This document shows positions 44,595 through 56,600 of a DNA stretch of 64,000 bases, piece after piece. Under the pieces are notes generated by a model. The model was not told the origin of the DNA. It saw nothing but the letters and a program-made list of their open reading frames with translations, and ran no database searches. Position 1 is the first letter of the stretch. Every line of letters starts with the position of its first letter. The stretch spans positions 1 to 64,000 of the forward strand of contig MU604019.1 in assembly GCA_025201845.1 (NCBI GenBank), given 5' to 3'. Source of the stretch: Martensiomyces pterosporus. Lineage: Eukaryota; Kickxellomycota; Kickxellomycetes; Kickxellales; Kickxellaceae. The position numbers and the translations under genes are program-made.

Positions 44595-46715
44595 CTACGA
44601 GTGAGCAGGGTGCTGGTCGCCTACAACAAGCTGCAAGAGCTCCTGTAGGCGCTCCTGCGCATGCGTTCTCATCTGCACAACATCCTCCAACACCGTCACC
44701 ACGCCCTCGCTGATCTCGCCTCTGCGCATCCTGCACCCGCGCTGAACGCTCTCCCACTCAGCCTCAGCATGTGTCAGCGCTGCTTTCGACTGGAGCTCGC
44801 CCTGCGAGATATCCCTGCGCATGGCCGCGATATCGGCCTCAAGCTGCTCGATCTGCGCCGTGGATGCCCGCGTCTCTGCCATGATGATATCGCGCAGCTC
44901 CTGATACCGCTTGTTGTGTCTTTTGACTTGCTTGTCCATCTCTTCAACGCGCTCCTCCTGCTCCACCCGCGACTCGCTGAGCTGGTCCGTTTGCTCGCGT
45001 AGCTCCAGAACCATGGTCTGTGTAGCGTGTAGCTGGCTGGCAAACACATCGCATGCCCGCTGAAGTGCCGGACGAACCTCGCGGCGCAGATCTACTGATG
45101 CCACCTTCTGCCTATCGTCTGTGTGAGTGTCAACAACGAGCTCGATGGCTGTGCCGCCCAGCGGGTCGTCCTTTGCAGAGTCTGGCAGTCCAGAGGGCTC
45201 ATCATCTGGCGCCTCTGCACCGTCTGCAGATCTGTCGCCAATGCTACCAGTGCTTGGGGAGCTGGCAGTGTTTCTACGTGCGCCAATAAGCCCGAGCCTA
45301 TGTGCCTTCGATGTGTACTCCTGGACAAGCGTCTCTACATCGTCCAGCACACGCTGGAGCTTCATCTCCTTGCTCCACACCTCCTTCTCCGCATCCTGCA
45401 CTTTCTCCTGCACCCCCTTCAGGGTCTCCAAAAGCTGGTTCCTCTCAGTATTCATTCTGTCAACATCCTCGGTGCTGATCTGCTGCGCATCCACAACCTG
45501 CTGCACCTCGGCCTTCTCCTTCTCTAGCGCCATCTGCTCAACCTGCGCGGCGTCCTGCTGCTGTCTCTGGTTGGCAACAACATCTGCCATCCGCTGGTGC
45601 TTGCTCTCCATCTTCTGTATATAGCTCTCAAACTTCTCCTTGTCGGAAATCATCTCAACACGCTCGCGCTCCAGCAGCACCAGCGACGACTCGTTGCTGA
45701 GCAGCGCCTCCAGCTCGTCTTTGGCGTTCTTCAGCCTCCTCTCGACATCTGCACTCTCCTGTATCAAGTGAGCGTTCTTCTGCTGGAACTGGTCGGCCAA
45801 AATGCTCTCCAGCTCCTGTGGCTCCTCGCCAGAGTCCAGCCACACTGGGTACGCCTGCACCAGGTAGTCGAAGAACACGCGGTCGACGAACTGGCTGGAC
45901 TCTTTAAAGTCGGGGTCGCTCATGTCGATATCCTGCGGATTCATCCTCGACACGCACTCAATGAGCTCCACAAGCCACAAGAGCATAGCGAGGAGTCCAG
46001 GCCAAGTAGACAGCGACCCGGCCGAGAAGATCTGCGACTTGCTAATGTTGCTCACATACGGGTATCTGATGCCACGGAGAATAAGCAGCACCTCCTCCTC
46101 GAATTTCTTCTGGTACACGTACCGTGGGTCCAGCTGAGCGTAGAGGAACTTGAATATCGTCTGAAAGTCCTTGACCGTGGGCGTGGCCAGTGTCTTGGGG
46201 GTCAGCACTCCCGGGTACGCATGCGTCGACAGGTAGTTCATAATGGTCTGCTGCGCCTTCGCCATGAACGACCTCTCCTTTAGCGGCCGCGGGTCCTTGA
46301 CTCCGCCGCCATTCCGGGATATTGTTCCAGGGACGGCAATACTCATGGTGTTGCGTCGAGCACTCGCAAACACGCTGACACGGCGGTTGGCGCGGTTGGT
46401 CGCTGGTGTCTGAGCCACCACCCGTCCACCCATTGCCGCGCCTCCTGCTCCAGCCCCGCTGCGTGCATGCGACATTGGTGGGTTGCCGCCGAATAAACCG
46501 CGCTGCCCACGCGCTGGCGTCGATGCTCCCAGAAGACCCGCGCCCTCGGCCTTGCGCACAGTCCTCATAGCTGACGGCGGCGCGCCATGTGCGAACATTG
46601 ATGGCACCATAGAGGCCCGAGGGCCACGCAGTGCGGAGGGCTGTGGGATTCCGCTGCCTTCGTGCCCACCGCCAGCAGCGCCGATATTCATTGTTGTTCG
46701 TCTTCTCGGGTTCAT
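44595..46715 (-). CDS. NDC80: Kinetochore protein Ndc80/Hec1
   Basis: Single-exon gene of 706 residues starting at ATG 46715. A basic, Arg/Gly/Ser-rich N-terminal tail (about 1-135), the likely Aurora B target and microtubule-contact region, precedes the calponin-homology domain (about 140-300). This has RSFMAKAQQTIMNYL, the KTLATPTVKDFQTIFKFLYAQLDP block, LRGIRYPYVSNISKSQI and STWPGLLAMLLWLVELI. The rest is long coiled coil, broken at about 480-525 by a Ser/Gly/Asp-rich segment that probably corresponds to the Ndc80 loop. Ndc80 pairs with Nuf2 and joins Spc24/Spc25 to attach kinetochores to microtubules. The length is normal for the family. A second in-frame Met eight residues downstream could also serve as start. 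Confidence 0.96.
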   Translation of the reverse strand: MNPRRRTTMNIGAAGGGHEGSGIPQPSALRGPRASMVPSMFAHGAPPSAMRTVRKAEGAGLLGASTPARGQRGLFGGNPPMSHARSGAGAGGAAMGGRVVAQTPATNRANRRVSVFASARRNTMSIAVPGTISRNGGGVKDPRPLKERSFMAKAQQTIMNYLSTHAYPGVLTPKTLATPTVKDFQTIFKFLYAQLDPRYVYQKKFEEEVLLILRGIRYPYVSNISKSQIFSAGSLSTWPGLLAMLLWLVELIECVSRMNPQDIDMSDPDFKESSQFVDRVFFDYLVQAYPVWLDSGEEPQELESILADQFQQKNAHLIQESADVERRLKNAKDELEALLSNESSLVLLERERVEMISDKEKFESYIQKMESKHQRMADVVANQRQQQDAAQVEQMALEKEKAEVQQVVDAQQISTEDVDRMNTERNQLLETLKGVQEKVQDAEKEVWSKEMKLQRVLDDVETLVQEYTSKAHRLGLIGARRNTASSPSTGSIGDRSADGAEAPDDEPSGLPDSAKDDPLGGTAIELVVDTHTDDRQKVASVDLRREVRPALQRACDVFASQLHATQTMVLELREQTDQLSESRVEQEERVEEMDKQVKRHNKRYQELRDIIMAETRASTAQIEQLEADIAAMRRDISQGELQSKAALTHAEAEWESVQRGCRMRRGEISEGVVTVLEDVVQMRTHAQERLQELLQLVVGDQHPAHS

Positions 46716-47175
46716 CGCTTTGGAATAATGCCTGGCGTGTGTTGGAGTTCTGTGATTCAGAATTTAGAAACTAAGCGGGTGCAAGCGCGTACAGCTACAA
46801 ACAAAGCAAAGCAAAACAAAACAAAACAAAGAATGTACAAGGCTTGCGAGGACTGGAGAACACGCAGGAGAAGGCTGAGACCTGAAAGCAACAAAAAAAA
46901 ACCCATGGCTGCAGGACTTTGGTCAACAAGCGCATCCAATCACCTCGCCGCAAGCTGCACTATGCATGAAAAGCGGGTGCGGGCCAATGCTGTGCTGATC
47001 AGGCTGATTATATTCTATGGTTTTGCTTGCTTCGAAGGCAGCGCCGAGAAATGCTTAGAAAGGGAGGGCCTGGCTCAGCAAGAACTACACGCGCAACTCC
47101 GCGCCAGGGCGGCGACGCAAAGAGCGGAGAACGCATGGCTTCCTGCTACGTAGTTTTGTTGCTGCCACCACCCGG
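46716..47175. other. Intergenic region: NDC80 promoter and 3' end of the mitoribosomal gene
   Basis: 460 bases with no supported gene. A-rich runs and repeated AAAACAAA lie close to the NDC80 start, and two CCAAT boxes lie further out. Confidence 0.5.
46936..46988 (+). promoter_or_regulatory. Two CCAAT boxes upstream of NDC80
   Basis: CCAAT at 46936-46940 and 46984-46988, both on the plus strand (inverted relative to NDC80), about 221-273 bases upstream of the NDC80 ATG. This is a plausible NF-Y/Hap pair, with no further support. Confidence 0.3.
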
Positions 47176-48060
47176 CTAGAGGGTCGTTTGAGAGCCACTC
47201 CGGGTGTTCATCAGACGCTCATGGACAACCTGCCAGTTGACGGCATCCCAGAAGCGCTTGACGTAGGCCTCGCGGTCGAGTCCGTAGTCAGGGAGGAACG
47301 CCTCTTGCCACATGCTAAGACCGAGCACAGGAGCGAGCTTGACAAAGGGGCGGCGACCAAAGTTCCGTGTTACCGAAGAGTACGAGACACCCTTGGCCTG
47401 GGCGCTCTTGCTGGATGGGATCGCCGTGAACGGGGTGCCAGCATTGAAAGTGCTCATCACGGAAAGCTGGCCGCTCTCATTCATGACCAGCCAGGTCCAC
47501 CCGTTGCCAAACAGCGCAAGCGCACTCTGTGTGAACGTCTCCTTGAATCGCTCGAACGACCCGAACTGCTCGGCGATCTGCCGCCTGGTGTCCTCCCGAG
47601 GAGCACGGGGCTCGGCGGTCAGCGACTGAAGGAAGAAGTCGATGCCCCATGCCTGCGAGGCGTTGTTCTGAAGTGCGGTCTGCGAGGGGTCCTGTGCTGC
47701 ATCGTAGATAGTGGCAAGAAGCGACTTTGTCTCGTAGTCGGTTCCCTCAGACAAGCGGTTGACGTTGTTGATAAGCTCTACCTGGCGCATTTTGTAAAGG
47801 AAGTCGAGTGACTGCGCCGACAAAAATGGCGCAAGGCCTTTCTCGGCGTCATAAGGGAGCAGAGCAGGCTGGTGGAACCGTGCCTTTGCGACGCGCTGCT
47901 ACAGACATGTAAAATGTGCAGGTGGTTTAGTAGATATGAGCGGATCCGTCCGGGAAAATGCCACCGAAACGTGTCGGGCAAAGAAGCAACGGCAAATTCA
48001 AATCACATGTACCATGAGCGGCTGTGCAAGGCTGCGGGTGCGAGTGGCGACACGGAACAT
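47176..48060 (-). CDS. Fe/Mn-SOD-fold mitochondrial small ribosomal subunit protein (mS42/mS43 type)
   Basis: Two exons, 48060-48013 and 47898-47176, with a 114-base phase-0 GT-AG intron that contains a CTACTAAAC branch site, give 256 residues. Exon 1 encodes only MFRVATRTRSLAQPLM, a basic, hydroxylated and acid-free mitochondrial presequence. Exon 2 begins QRVAKARFHQPALLPYD and follows the SOD-like fold: an LSAQSLDFLYKMRQ helix, NNASQAWGIDFFLQSL, FGSFERFKETF, LFGNGWTWLV, APVLGLSMWQEAFLPDYG and a FWDAVNW block. True SOD metal ligands are not all conserved: W-x-H and D-x-W-E-H become MWQEAF-like. This fits the yeast Mrp1/Rsm26 pair of mitoribosomal proteins rather than an active dismutase. It is divergent from ECD, 428 bases away. 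Confidence 0.85.
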
Positions 48061-48488
48061 GGTTTTTTATATGTAAGTAGGGGCGTGGAATCGGGCGAGT
48101 TTCTGCGATTCCTCAAAGCAAGAACCCTGAAATCAGAAGCAGCAAGGAAAAGATAATAGCGAGGCCGACAGGTGTGTAAGAAAGGACGCTGCAGCGCAGG
48201 GAAGGATCAAGCGCGTGCAAGAAAAAAAAATTGGCACCAGCGCTCACGCTTGCTCTTGCCAACCGATAACGCCGTCAAGCGAGCCGAGCCGATACATGGG
48301 CAGGAACGCAGTCAAGCCGTGGAGCCATAAGCTGGCTGGCATCTGGCGGCCGCCACGTTACAGGCTCACAGGGCTTGCAGGCTAAAGCACCTGTGTGGCT
48401 ATATGCTTTTGCGGGCAATGTCTGAGGCTCTCTCTACTTTCAAACCTACTTTCATAGCAGCACCACATCTGGGTTTTGCATAGCAAGA
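48061..48488. other. Divergent promoter region between the mitoribosomal gene and ECD
   Basis: 428 bases shared by two divergent genes, with an A-run at about 48222-48230 and no supported gene. Confidence 0.55.
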
Positions 48489-51400
48489 ATGGAGGATATT
48501 TTTGGATCGCGGTCATCGATGGTGGACTACTTGTCCTGTGATATCTACATTCAGTCGAGAGCAGCGAGCGACGCATGGCAGCCAGTGGCAAGCCAACCTG
48601 ATCTGGAAGCATATGAGGCAAAGCTGTTTGCATTTTTCGAAAAGAAGGTTGAGGGTTTTGTCTGGAACCGAGAACCGTTCCGAGTGTTCGCAAATACTCG
48701 GAATAAAGGTAGGATACCAGCAGTAGACTGGTGCTGTAAGCATTTTTGAGATTTTGTGAGCTGGCGACCTTGCGCTAACCGCTTGCAATGCCCTGTGTTC
48801 TGCCTTCCGGTGGTGTATCGTATCTACGCTTAGTTCCCTGCATTTCTGGCCGAATGATGCACGGAGACGCAGTCGACGACGAATGGCTTGTTGTATGGCT
48901 GCTGCGCGAGGCGACATTGGCGTTTCCTGAGCTGGTTGTCTCGTAAGTGGATTCAAGGTCTTTGCACTAGATGCTGCCATTGTTGTTGCTTGGGGACTGG
49001 CACTTGTATGCGGATGCAAATGGATGAGACAAATGAATGCAAGTTGGCTGTGGGTAAAACGAGATACGCAAATGCGACCTCTCTCTTCACGGCAGGTTCA
49101 ACAACAAATGGCACCGCAACAGATAGCATTTGTAGTTGTCGACTCGTATGCATCAGCAGCAGCTTTCCTGAAAAGACATTCCTTTCCACTTATCCTGCTG
49201 TTTATTTCACGCTCTTGTGCTTGCATGCTTTGTTTGTTTATTCTTAGTGTCTGCGATGCGGACGGGGAGTTTCTGCTTGCTGAAGCCGCCATGCACATCC
49301 CGCACTGGCTTACGCCAGAAAACAGCAGCAATAGGGTAAAACATCCACTGGGAAAACATCTATACGCACCTGCCTCTCCACCTGCTACAATACCATGATA
49401 AGCAGAGAATACGTGTTCTCTCTCTCTCTCTCTCTCCCGGAATTGAGCATATTGCGTGCTTATTTTTCTCGCTAACATATGCAGTGCTGCTGTCCGCTCT
49501 GCAATGCAGTTTTTTTTTTTGTATTTGTGTGCATATTCGATAGGTGTTCATCCATAATGGCAGGCTACATATCGTTCCGCTAACTGTTGGTGCAAACGCC
49601 AGCACCCACGAGTTTGGGTCGGAGGCCATTGGACTCGAGGAGGCACTGTCAGCAGTGGTTGATCCGAAGGCTGCCACGGCTGCGGCTGCGGCTGCGGAGA
49701 GAGATGCATTTGCTCGGCTCTCTGAGTAAGTACAGTACGCGCTTATTGCTTGCCTGCCTGGTTTACTACCTGCCAGCAGCCAACACAAATGGCCGGTATA
49801 CGTGTTGAATTGATGCAGGCGGATATATTACTGATTCGACAAGTGTAGGTATCCGGCCAAGATATTGCAAAGTGTGCATCGTGCCGGCTGCAGACTTCCA
49901 GTGAAGATTGCGCAGGCTCTCTCCCAGCAGCCACAGCTGATTGCCGCAGCGGTAGAGCTGTTTTACACTCGCGACCCAGTCCAGACAAAGGTCCTTCAGC
50001 GCATGGAGGCATTCCCACCAGAACCCTCGCTGACCACCACTGTGTGCTTCAACCGCGTGCAGTATGCAAAATTGGCTAGTCAGGGCATAAAACCACCTGC
50101 CGCGTTTAGCCTCCCGCCTGAACAGAGCCCCGAACACAAGGCCAGCGTTCTAGGAATGAAAGTGGTAAGCAGAATCGCCTACGTACAGTTGCAAGCTATT
50201 TGCAAACTTGCTTGACACAAATACCCGCTGTTGGATTGGTGTAAACACCCTCTCTGACACCCGCTTACACGCCCACACACAAGCAATCGTAACCTGATTG
50301 CATGCAATCCACTATTCTGCTGACTTTGAGCCAAGAACAACCACACACACGCTCTTCATCCATGCACCACTTGTAGGCGTGTGGCTTTGAGATCCTTAGC
50401 TATGAGATGACCAGGCCGCGCGTGGGGCAAGTGCTGGACAGCACCACAGGATTTGATGTAGGTTTTACCCGACGTGTATGCGGTTGTGGATGAGTGTGAG
50501 CAATAGCTTCCTTTCATGGAGGCAAAACAGGCTGTGTGTGAAGAGGCAGAAGATGTAGCCGATCCCTGAATGCACAACGTGCACTGAGTGCGCTGTGGTG
50601 CTATCTTTTATGGCTGCTTGCCTAACCCGAATGGACAGGTACTGATGGTGTTTGAATGTGTATGTAGGAGGCAAGGTTTGCCGAGCTTGTAGCCCAGCTT
50701 GGCCAGCTGGGGTATTTTGAAGGGCTGGCTGCTGGCACCGCCGCATATGCCAAAAGGCTCGAATGCGCTAGGCGGCACTTGAGCGAAAGCGAGAGGTGCG
50801 TTTGAAGATCCTAAAAGCAACAATCTCAACACTGGAATTGCCCTTCCTGTGCAGGGCTGCGTGGTGGCTATGCTTGTGCTTAATGGGGCGGAAAGTGCAC
50901 CTGCATTTCGCTGGCATTTTGCAGAAAGCGTGTCTGTTTCTCTGAGTAAGATTGCTGCATTAATTGCTCTACTGATGTTTTCATTTTTGACAACCCGTGT
51001 AGGTACAAGTCGGGTGTGGATATCGAGGCCACCTGGCTTGTTGAGCAAGGCTCGCGGGCGCTTGCAAAAGCCGCAGACACAAGGTCTGAAGGGTCGTCTG
51101 CTGTAGACAGCATAGATGGCAGCAGTGGCACTGTGAAGGACGAGGACGATTCATGGCTAACACTACACCCGGACGAGCTTGACGTCCTGATGCGCAAGGC
51201 CGAAGCCGCTTTGCATGACAACGACAGCGACAACAACAGCGACAGTGGCACAGCATCCCCATATCAGCAGCAAATGGTAAGCAACAATGGCGTAAAAACA
51301 GCAGAGCTGGCAGACATGCATGTTTGCAGCTCCTTGTACCAGAGATGCATATTCCCGCGGCGTGGTTTCTAGATGCCCCATTGGTTAGTCTATCTAGATA

Positions 51401-53577
51401 TATTAGCCACCTCACTGCTCCTCGTTCCCCCTTGCTCGCCACGCACTGTTATCATTCAGCCAACCTGTGACCATGCACGAAAGGCACCAATAGCAACAGC
51501 CGCTGCGTGCGTTGGATACATAGGGCGCTGGCCTTACAGCTGTCAAAGTGCCTGTTTGGCTTGCTCTGAGATGCCCTCTGCCACTGATCCCCTCCCCTTG
51601 CACTAACGGGACAGCTGGTACGCGGGAGGATGCTGTTCGGGTCCGCCACATAGGCTGCGAACACCCTCCCCGAACCCACGCATTTCTAAGCCTTGCGCAT
51701 TTCGCTGTATCTCACGAGTGGAAGCAAAGAGAGCCTTTGGTGGCAGCCGGTGTGCCAAGTATTGCCATGTGCAATCAAATGGCAAGCACAATGCTACTAT
51801 TGCTAGAGCCCAGTGCTTTGCTATTATATGGCTGCCCTTGACAGAAAGGCCGTTAAACACAAAGACCATAGCGAAAGGGGGGTTTCGACGGAAAGAGATG
51901 CGTATGGTTGGTCGCCATTTTATTGTCCCCTCGTGTCTACCCACTCTAGAACTGAAGCGCGAGCTCTGTCTGTCGCCCCTGTGGCCTTCTCTCAGATGTG
52001 GCTAGGACTGAATTCGCTGAGTGAGGCGCTTTGCTGCTAGCACTCATACTACATGATGGGACACTAACGGCACCTTCTCAGCGACTGCCTACAGCCCCTT
52101 TCAACGAAGCCTGCCCAACCTCCCTTTTCTGATACTTGTCACCTACATGCCTGGTTTACATACATATTTCTGACGTGTAGCATGATCGAGGCCGCCATGC
52201 AGCAAGCAGCAGCCGTAGCTACTCTGCTGACAGCACCAGCATTGAGAATGGCACTGCACGAGACCTGCAAAAGGCACTTGAGATGTTCGAAGCCTTTCTG
52301 ATTGCCGACTCGGGCATGGATGGAGTGGAGACGCTGGGGTAAGCGGCACCTTTTGTAGCCTACAGCGCATGCACTTTGTTTTATTTGAGCGCGTCCTACC
52401 TCTGGTCTCTCGACCGCCCAAACCCCACTTGGATGTGGCAAAGAGATGAAGAGCAAGAATACCATGGCAAGGGAAAACATCAAAACCTGCGTTTTCCGTC
52501 ACGGTGCAACGCATGCTTCTGCTACTCACTTTGCCTTATCCGCTGCCTTTTCCTTTGCATGTTTGTTTTTTTTTACACGTAGAAATCGCCCAGACCACGA
52601 CGAGTACGTGGAAAGCAGCGACGAGGATGTTGATTTGGATGCTGACGGAATTATCACCGCATTGATGGATGTCATAGGTAAGTGCGATGCTTATATTGCG
52701 CAAGCGTTTTCTTGTCCATATATGGCCAGCCTGATCTTGTGTAAGAGTGCACAACAACCACCAGGCAGCGAGCCAGGCAACTTAACACAACACCCTTTGC
52801 TGTATGGGCATCACGGCAAGATGGCGGGCAGTGCCCTGTGACATTTGCATAGTGCAGATAATGTGTGCATCAGGGCTGTTGAAAGGAGCGAGACCTGCGA
52901 ATGCTTGGGGCACCCTTTAATTTAAGTGTCGCAGCTTATGCGTGTTATTTTTGCGAATTGACCTTGCTTCATGCCATGTAGGTACCGACCGGCAGGATGA
53001 CACAGACAAAAAAGGAGATATCATGGGGGGAAGCAGTGGCACTAACAGCGGGCAACAATCGAGGCCAGCTAGCATGGCCACTGCTGCTTCTGGCGGGAGA
53101 AATGATGCAGCATGTAAGCCAATACCCGAAAACAATGGCAAATTAAACAGCCCTCTCTGCGAAACAAGCCAGGGTATTGTTACCGGTCCGTCGGCAAAGC
53201 CCTCTGTGGACAAGGCTACTGCGTTTATCAATGAGGATGCTGCTGATAAGAAAAGCAACGGTGGCATTGCACTCCGCGACTTTATGGCGGCCATGGATCA
53301 GGAGCTATCGGGCACCAATGTTGGCAAATCCTTTGTTAGCCAGGCGCAGCATGGCGGCAGCAGCAATAACGCGGCCCTGTACAAAGAAGCAGTGGCGGCG
53401 TCAGGAGGCCATGATAGTGGCTCAGAAGGCAATAGCGAGATGGAGAGCATTCCCGACGTCGATGTTGACCTTAACCTCGTAGAAAATATCGTGGAGTCGT
53501 TTAGGGCACAGCAGGGTCTCCCTGGTCCAGCCGGCACGATTCTTGGGCAGTTTGGCATCCGCCTACCAAGGATTGAT

Positions 53578-53611
<34 letters not shown>

Positions 53612-53694
53612 GCAGCGGTAGCGATAACAGCGGCAGCAGCAAGGGAGCAGTTGGTGGTGCTATCGCTGGTTGTCAGGCACAAGGTGACATGTAG
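48489..53694 (+). CDS. ECD: Ecdysoneless/SGT1-family protein (ECD)
   Basis: Eleven exons: 48489-48708, 48834-48942, 49248-49335, 49544-49725, 49849-50164, 50377-50457, 50668-50795, 51003-51276, 52181-52338, 52583-52677 and 52982-53694. All introns are GT-AG, the phases agree throughout and the total is 787 residues. Family blocks: DAVDDEWLVVWLLREAT, DADGEFLLAEAA, HIPHWLTPENSSNRVFIHNGRL (split by intron 3), a helix with YPAKILQSVHRA, LFYTRDPVQTK, a VDIEATWLVEQG segment, FEAFLIADSGMDGVE and, near the end, NLVENIVESFRAQQGLPGPAG. Acidic Ser/Asp-rich stretches and a DN repeat close the protein. ECD proteins in animals and fission yeast bind the spliceosomal protein Prp8 and R2TP and support splicing and the cell cycle. 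That role is inferred. Human ECD is about 640 residues; the excess here is disordered. Confidence 0.93.
49417..49437. repeat. (TC)n microsatellite in ECD intron 3
   Basis: About ten TC units lie roughly 110 bases upstream of the exon 4 acceptor. Confidence 0.85.
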
Positions 53695-56600
53695 ACGAAG
53701 ATATGATTTTTTGGAAAGAAACTATTGTCTTTCGCCCACATATTCCTTCGCTGGCTTGCTCATGTTGGAGCAGCTGCTTCCTTTCGCAACAGCTTCTTCT
53801 GGAGCATATGATCCATGGACGCATGCTCTCCCTCCCTTTCGCTATTGTGTCTTACCTTGGGCAGAGTGCCTTTGAGGGCACTGACAGAGGCCAGCGGGCA
53901 GTGGTTGGAAGGCGTGCGTGTTTTGTAGCGGAGGCGAGACGAAGTAGGAACCAAATGCGTTCACCACATGCAGCACAAGCACATTTTCCGCCTTTGCCTT
54001 GTATTAATCTTTTTCGTTTTCTTTCTGGCTGACTTTACATGTCAGCTGCCAGCAGCAGAATACGCACAATCTGCAAGGCACCGTAAGAAAAGAAAGGTGC
54101 CCTATTCGCCATTCCTGCACTTTGACCACCAAACACAATGCAGTCTATGCTCATTTTACGCTCCGTTCGTTCGATGGCAGTGAGCCAATGCTGTCATTGT
54201 TTATATATGCCCAGCCTATTTGTCTGGCGGCTGCCGCATGGAACAGAAAAATATGGATGGCTTTTGTGGTGTGCTGGACGCAAGTGTCTTCTTTTGTCTC
54301 TGGGTCTGAGCTCCGACTGTTGACCACCAACCACCAACCACCAGCCAGCCAGCCAACCGCCATGTAGCGAGGTGCAGGGCCGGCATGCACATGCCGTTGC
54401 CGCAATACATTCAAAACACAAAACCACACACATTATCAGCTGAAGCGGAGGCATTAAATCCAAAAGACTAGTATGGCGCGAAAGGAGCACACTTTGCAAG
54501 CAGCGTTTTGGGAGGGGAGCGAGGCGAAGCACGAGGCGACTTTGCCTGCGCTACAGACCCATTGAAAGCACCGGCTTTTCCCTTTTGCTGAATCCGCTTT
54601 ATTTGTCCGGGCGAGGCGAGGAGCTGAAGAGACGCAACCGTGATGCGTGCTCGCCTGCAAGAGCAGCCGCGGCATGTTTAAGGGAGAGAATGCCGGCTGT
54701 CCAAAAACAGCAGATGCGCTTGAAGCAAGACAGACAAGAAAAAATTAACTGTGGGCCAGTTTTCCCCAAGGCCAGAAACCATAGGCCCACAGGCTGTGGA
54801 GGGAATGAGTGAACGAGCTGGCAGTGAAAGCATCGCCCTGAAAACCTGGATATAGGAGCATGCATGCCACCAAAGTTGGGAGGTGGAGGCGAAGGAGAGG
54901 GGGCGTTCGCCTCGGTCATGGACACACCCACGCCAACTGCTCCCTTTACTTCATGCATGGAATACGCAATCATGTAGCTCTGCTGCACTCGTCCGGGATT
55001 CCCCCGAGTTGCAATGTGTCACAGGTATCCAGTGCGCTCTTCCCCCGCAGATATTACTCATAGAAGCAGGCTAGGGGAAGAGCAACGTGTGCCAGTGGCA
55101 AACATGCTGGTTACGCTGCTTGCAGCACACCAAAAAGGCAATATTAATTTGTAACGATGGCTTACCCGCGTCTCCAAGAAAAGGATGGGGCAGCACCTTT
55201 GAGGACATGGGTGGGGCTTGCATTGCCATGTCTCGTTACCTAATAGATAGCATCAGCAGCAGAGCCACCACGGTGACAAATAACCATCGCCGAGGATGCA
55301 GCATGTCAGCTTTCAGTGAAGATGAGAGATTGAGCGAGCAAAACTTGACTGTCAATGGCTGCTCCCGTTGATGTGCTGCCATTGCTGGTTGCAGAAAAAA
55401 AGCGAGGCAGAGCAAGGGAGTAGCATGCTGGTAGCTGTAGTGATGGCATCAGCATTCAGCCTATCAGTCTCTCGTAGATCACAGCAGGCATCGCCAAGGA
55501 TCCTCATTCACACAGGAAAGCCAATACAGTGCCTGCATTTTTGGTTTGGGAACGGCAGGGTGGGCTGCTTCCCTGAGTAGCTGCTGCTCCAACCCGAGGT
55601 GCAAATCGCAGAACCGTAGGACTATGAGAGTGGACCGAAAGTGGGTGCTAGCACAAGTCCAAGACAAAGCTACTCTGGCCTATGTGCACGCAAACTCAGG
55701 CACAAGCACGCACGCGCAGTTGCTCTGGGTTTTCTGGTCTGCATGTGGATCCTCTTGGTTGGTGCTGGTGAGGGGGCAAATGCAGGCAGTCGTTCAGGGT
55801 TCAGCGTGCTGCCACTCGAAATGGCGGATGTGACGACTGCGGCAGCCATGGAGGCATCTCTCTTTTGAGCGAGACTGCAAGCAGGAAGAGCAGGGCTGCA
55901 GTACACACAGGCAGCCACGTATTCCAGTGCCAGTGCTGATGCCAGTACTTGGCAAGCTGTCCATCCGACTAGAACAGCGGCAGCAGACGCTTTCTGCACT
56001 GAATGCCACACAGTGGAATAGGCATGAAACCCCAGCTTTCTTTTCCCCTTGCCTCCTTTGTAGAGAGGAGGCGCTGTCGTGTTTTAGATGGAGGATGGCG
56101 AGGTGGTAATGCTAGGTGGGTGTGGCTGTATGTGCCTGAAATTACTGCCGTGAATAAAGCACGGAAATGGGCATGTTGTATTTTGCAGCACCCCTCAAGG
56201 AACCGATTGGCTGGGCTGCAATACTCCATGCACACCGCCTACCTCCTCCAGACAATCACCAGCATGAACACGGAAAAAGCGGCGGGCCTGATCGGCCTGG
56301 GTGATGGCAGAGAAGCAAAAGCAGCTGGAGAAACCCTATGGGCAAACTGCAGCTGCCTTGGATAATCGGCATTCAGCGCGCTCCTCTGCAACATCTCATG
56401 TAATTTATTTATATCCACCGCTGCCAATCGACACATGTTCATCACCAAATAAAAACACGTTTGTGTACACGCATATGCACTGGTATCCAAACAAGAACGA
56501 GCTGGGCAGGAAAATGGCCAGTGTGGGCACGTTTATCGGAGAACAAAACGTGCCACCAGCACTTTTCTTGTTGGGAGCCAAAAACAGAATGTCGTAGAAT

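Noticed and set aside
47176..47823. Active Fe/Mn superoxide dismutase
   Set aside because: The fold is present, but the metal-ligand motifs are altered and the sequence fits the mitoribosomal SOD-like family.
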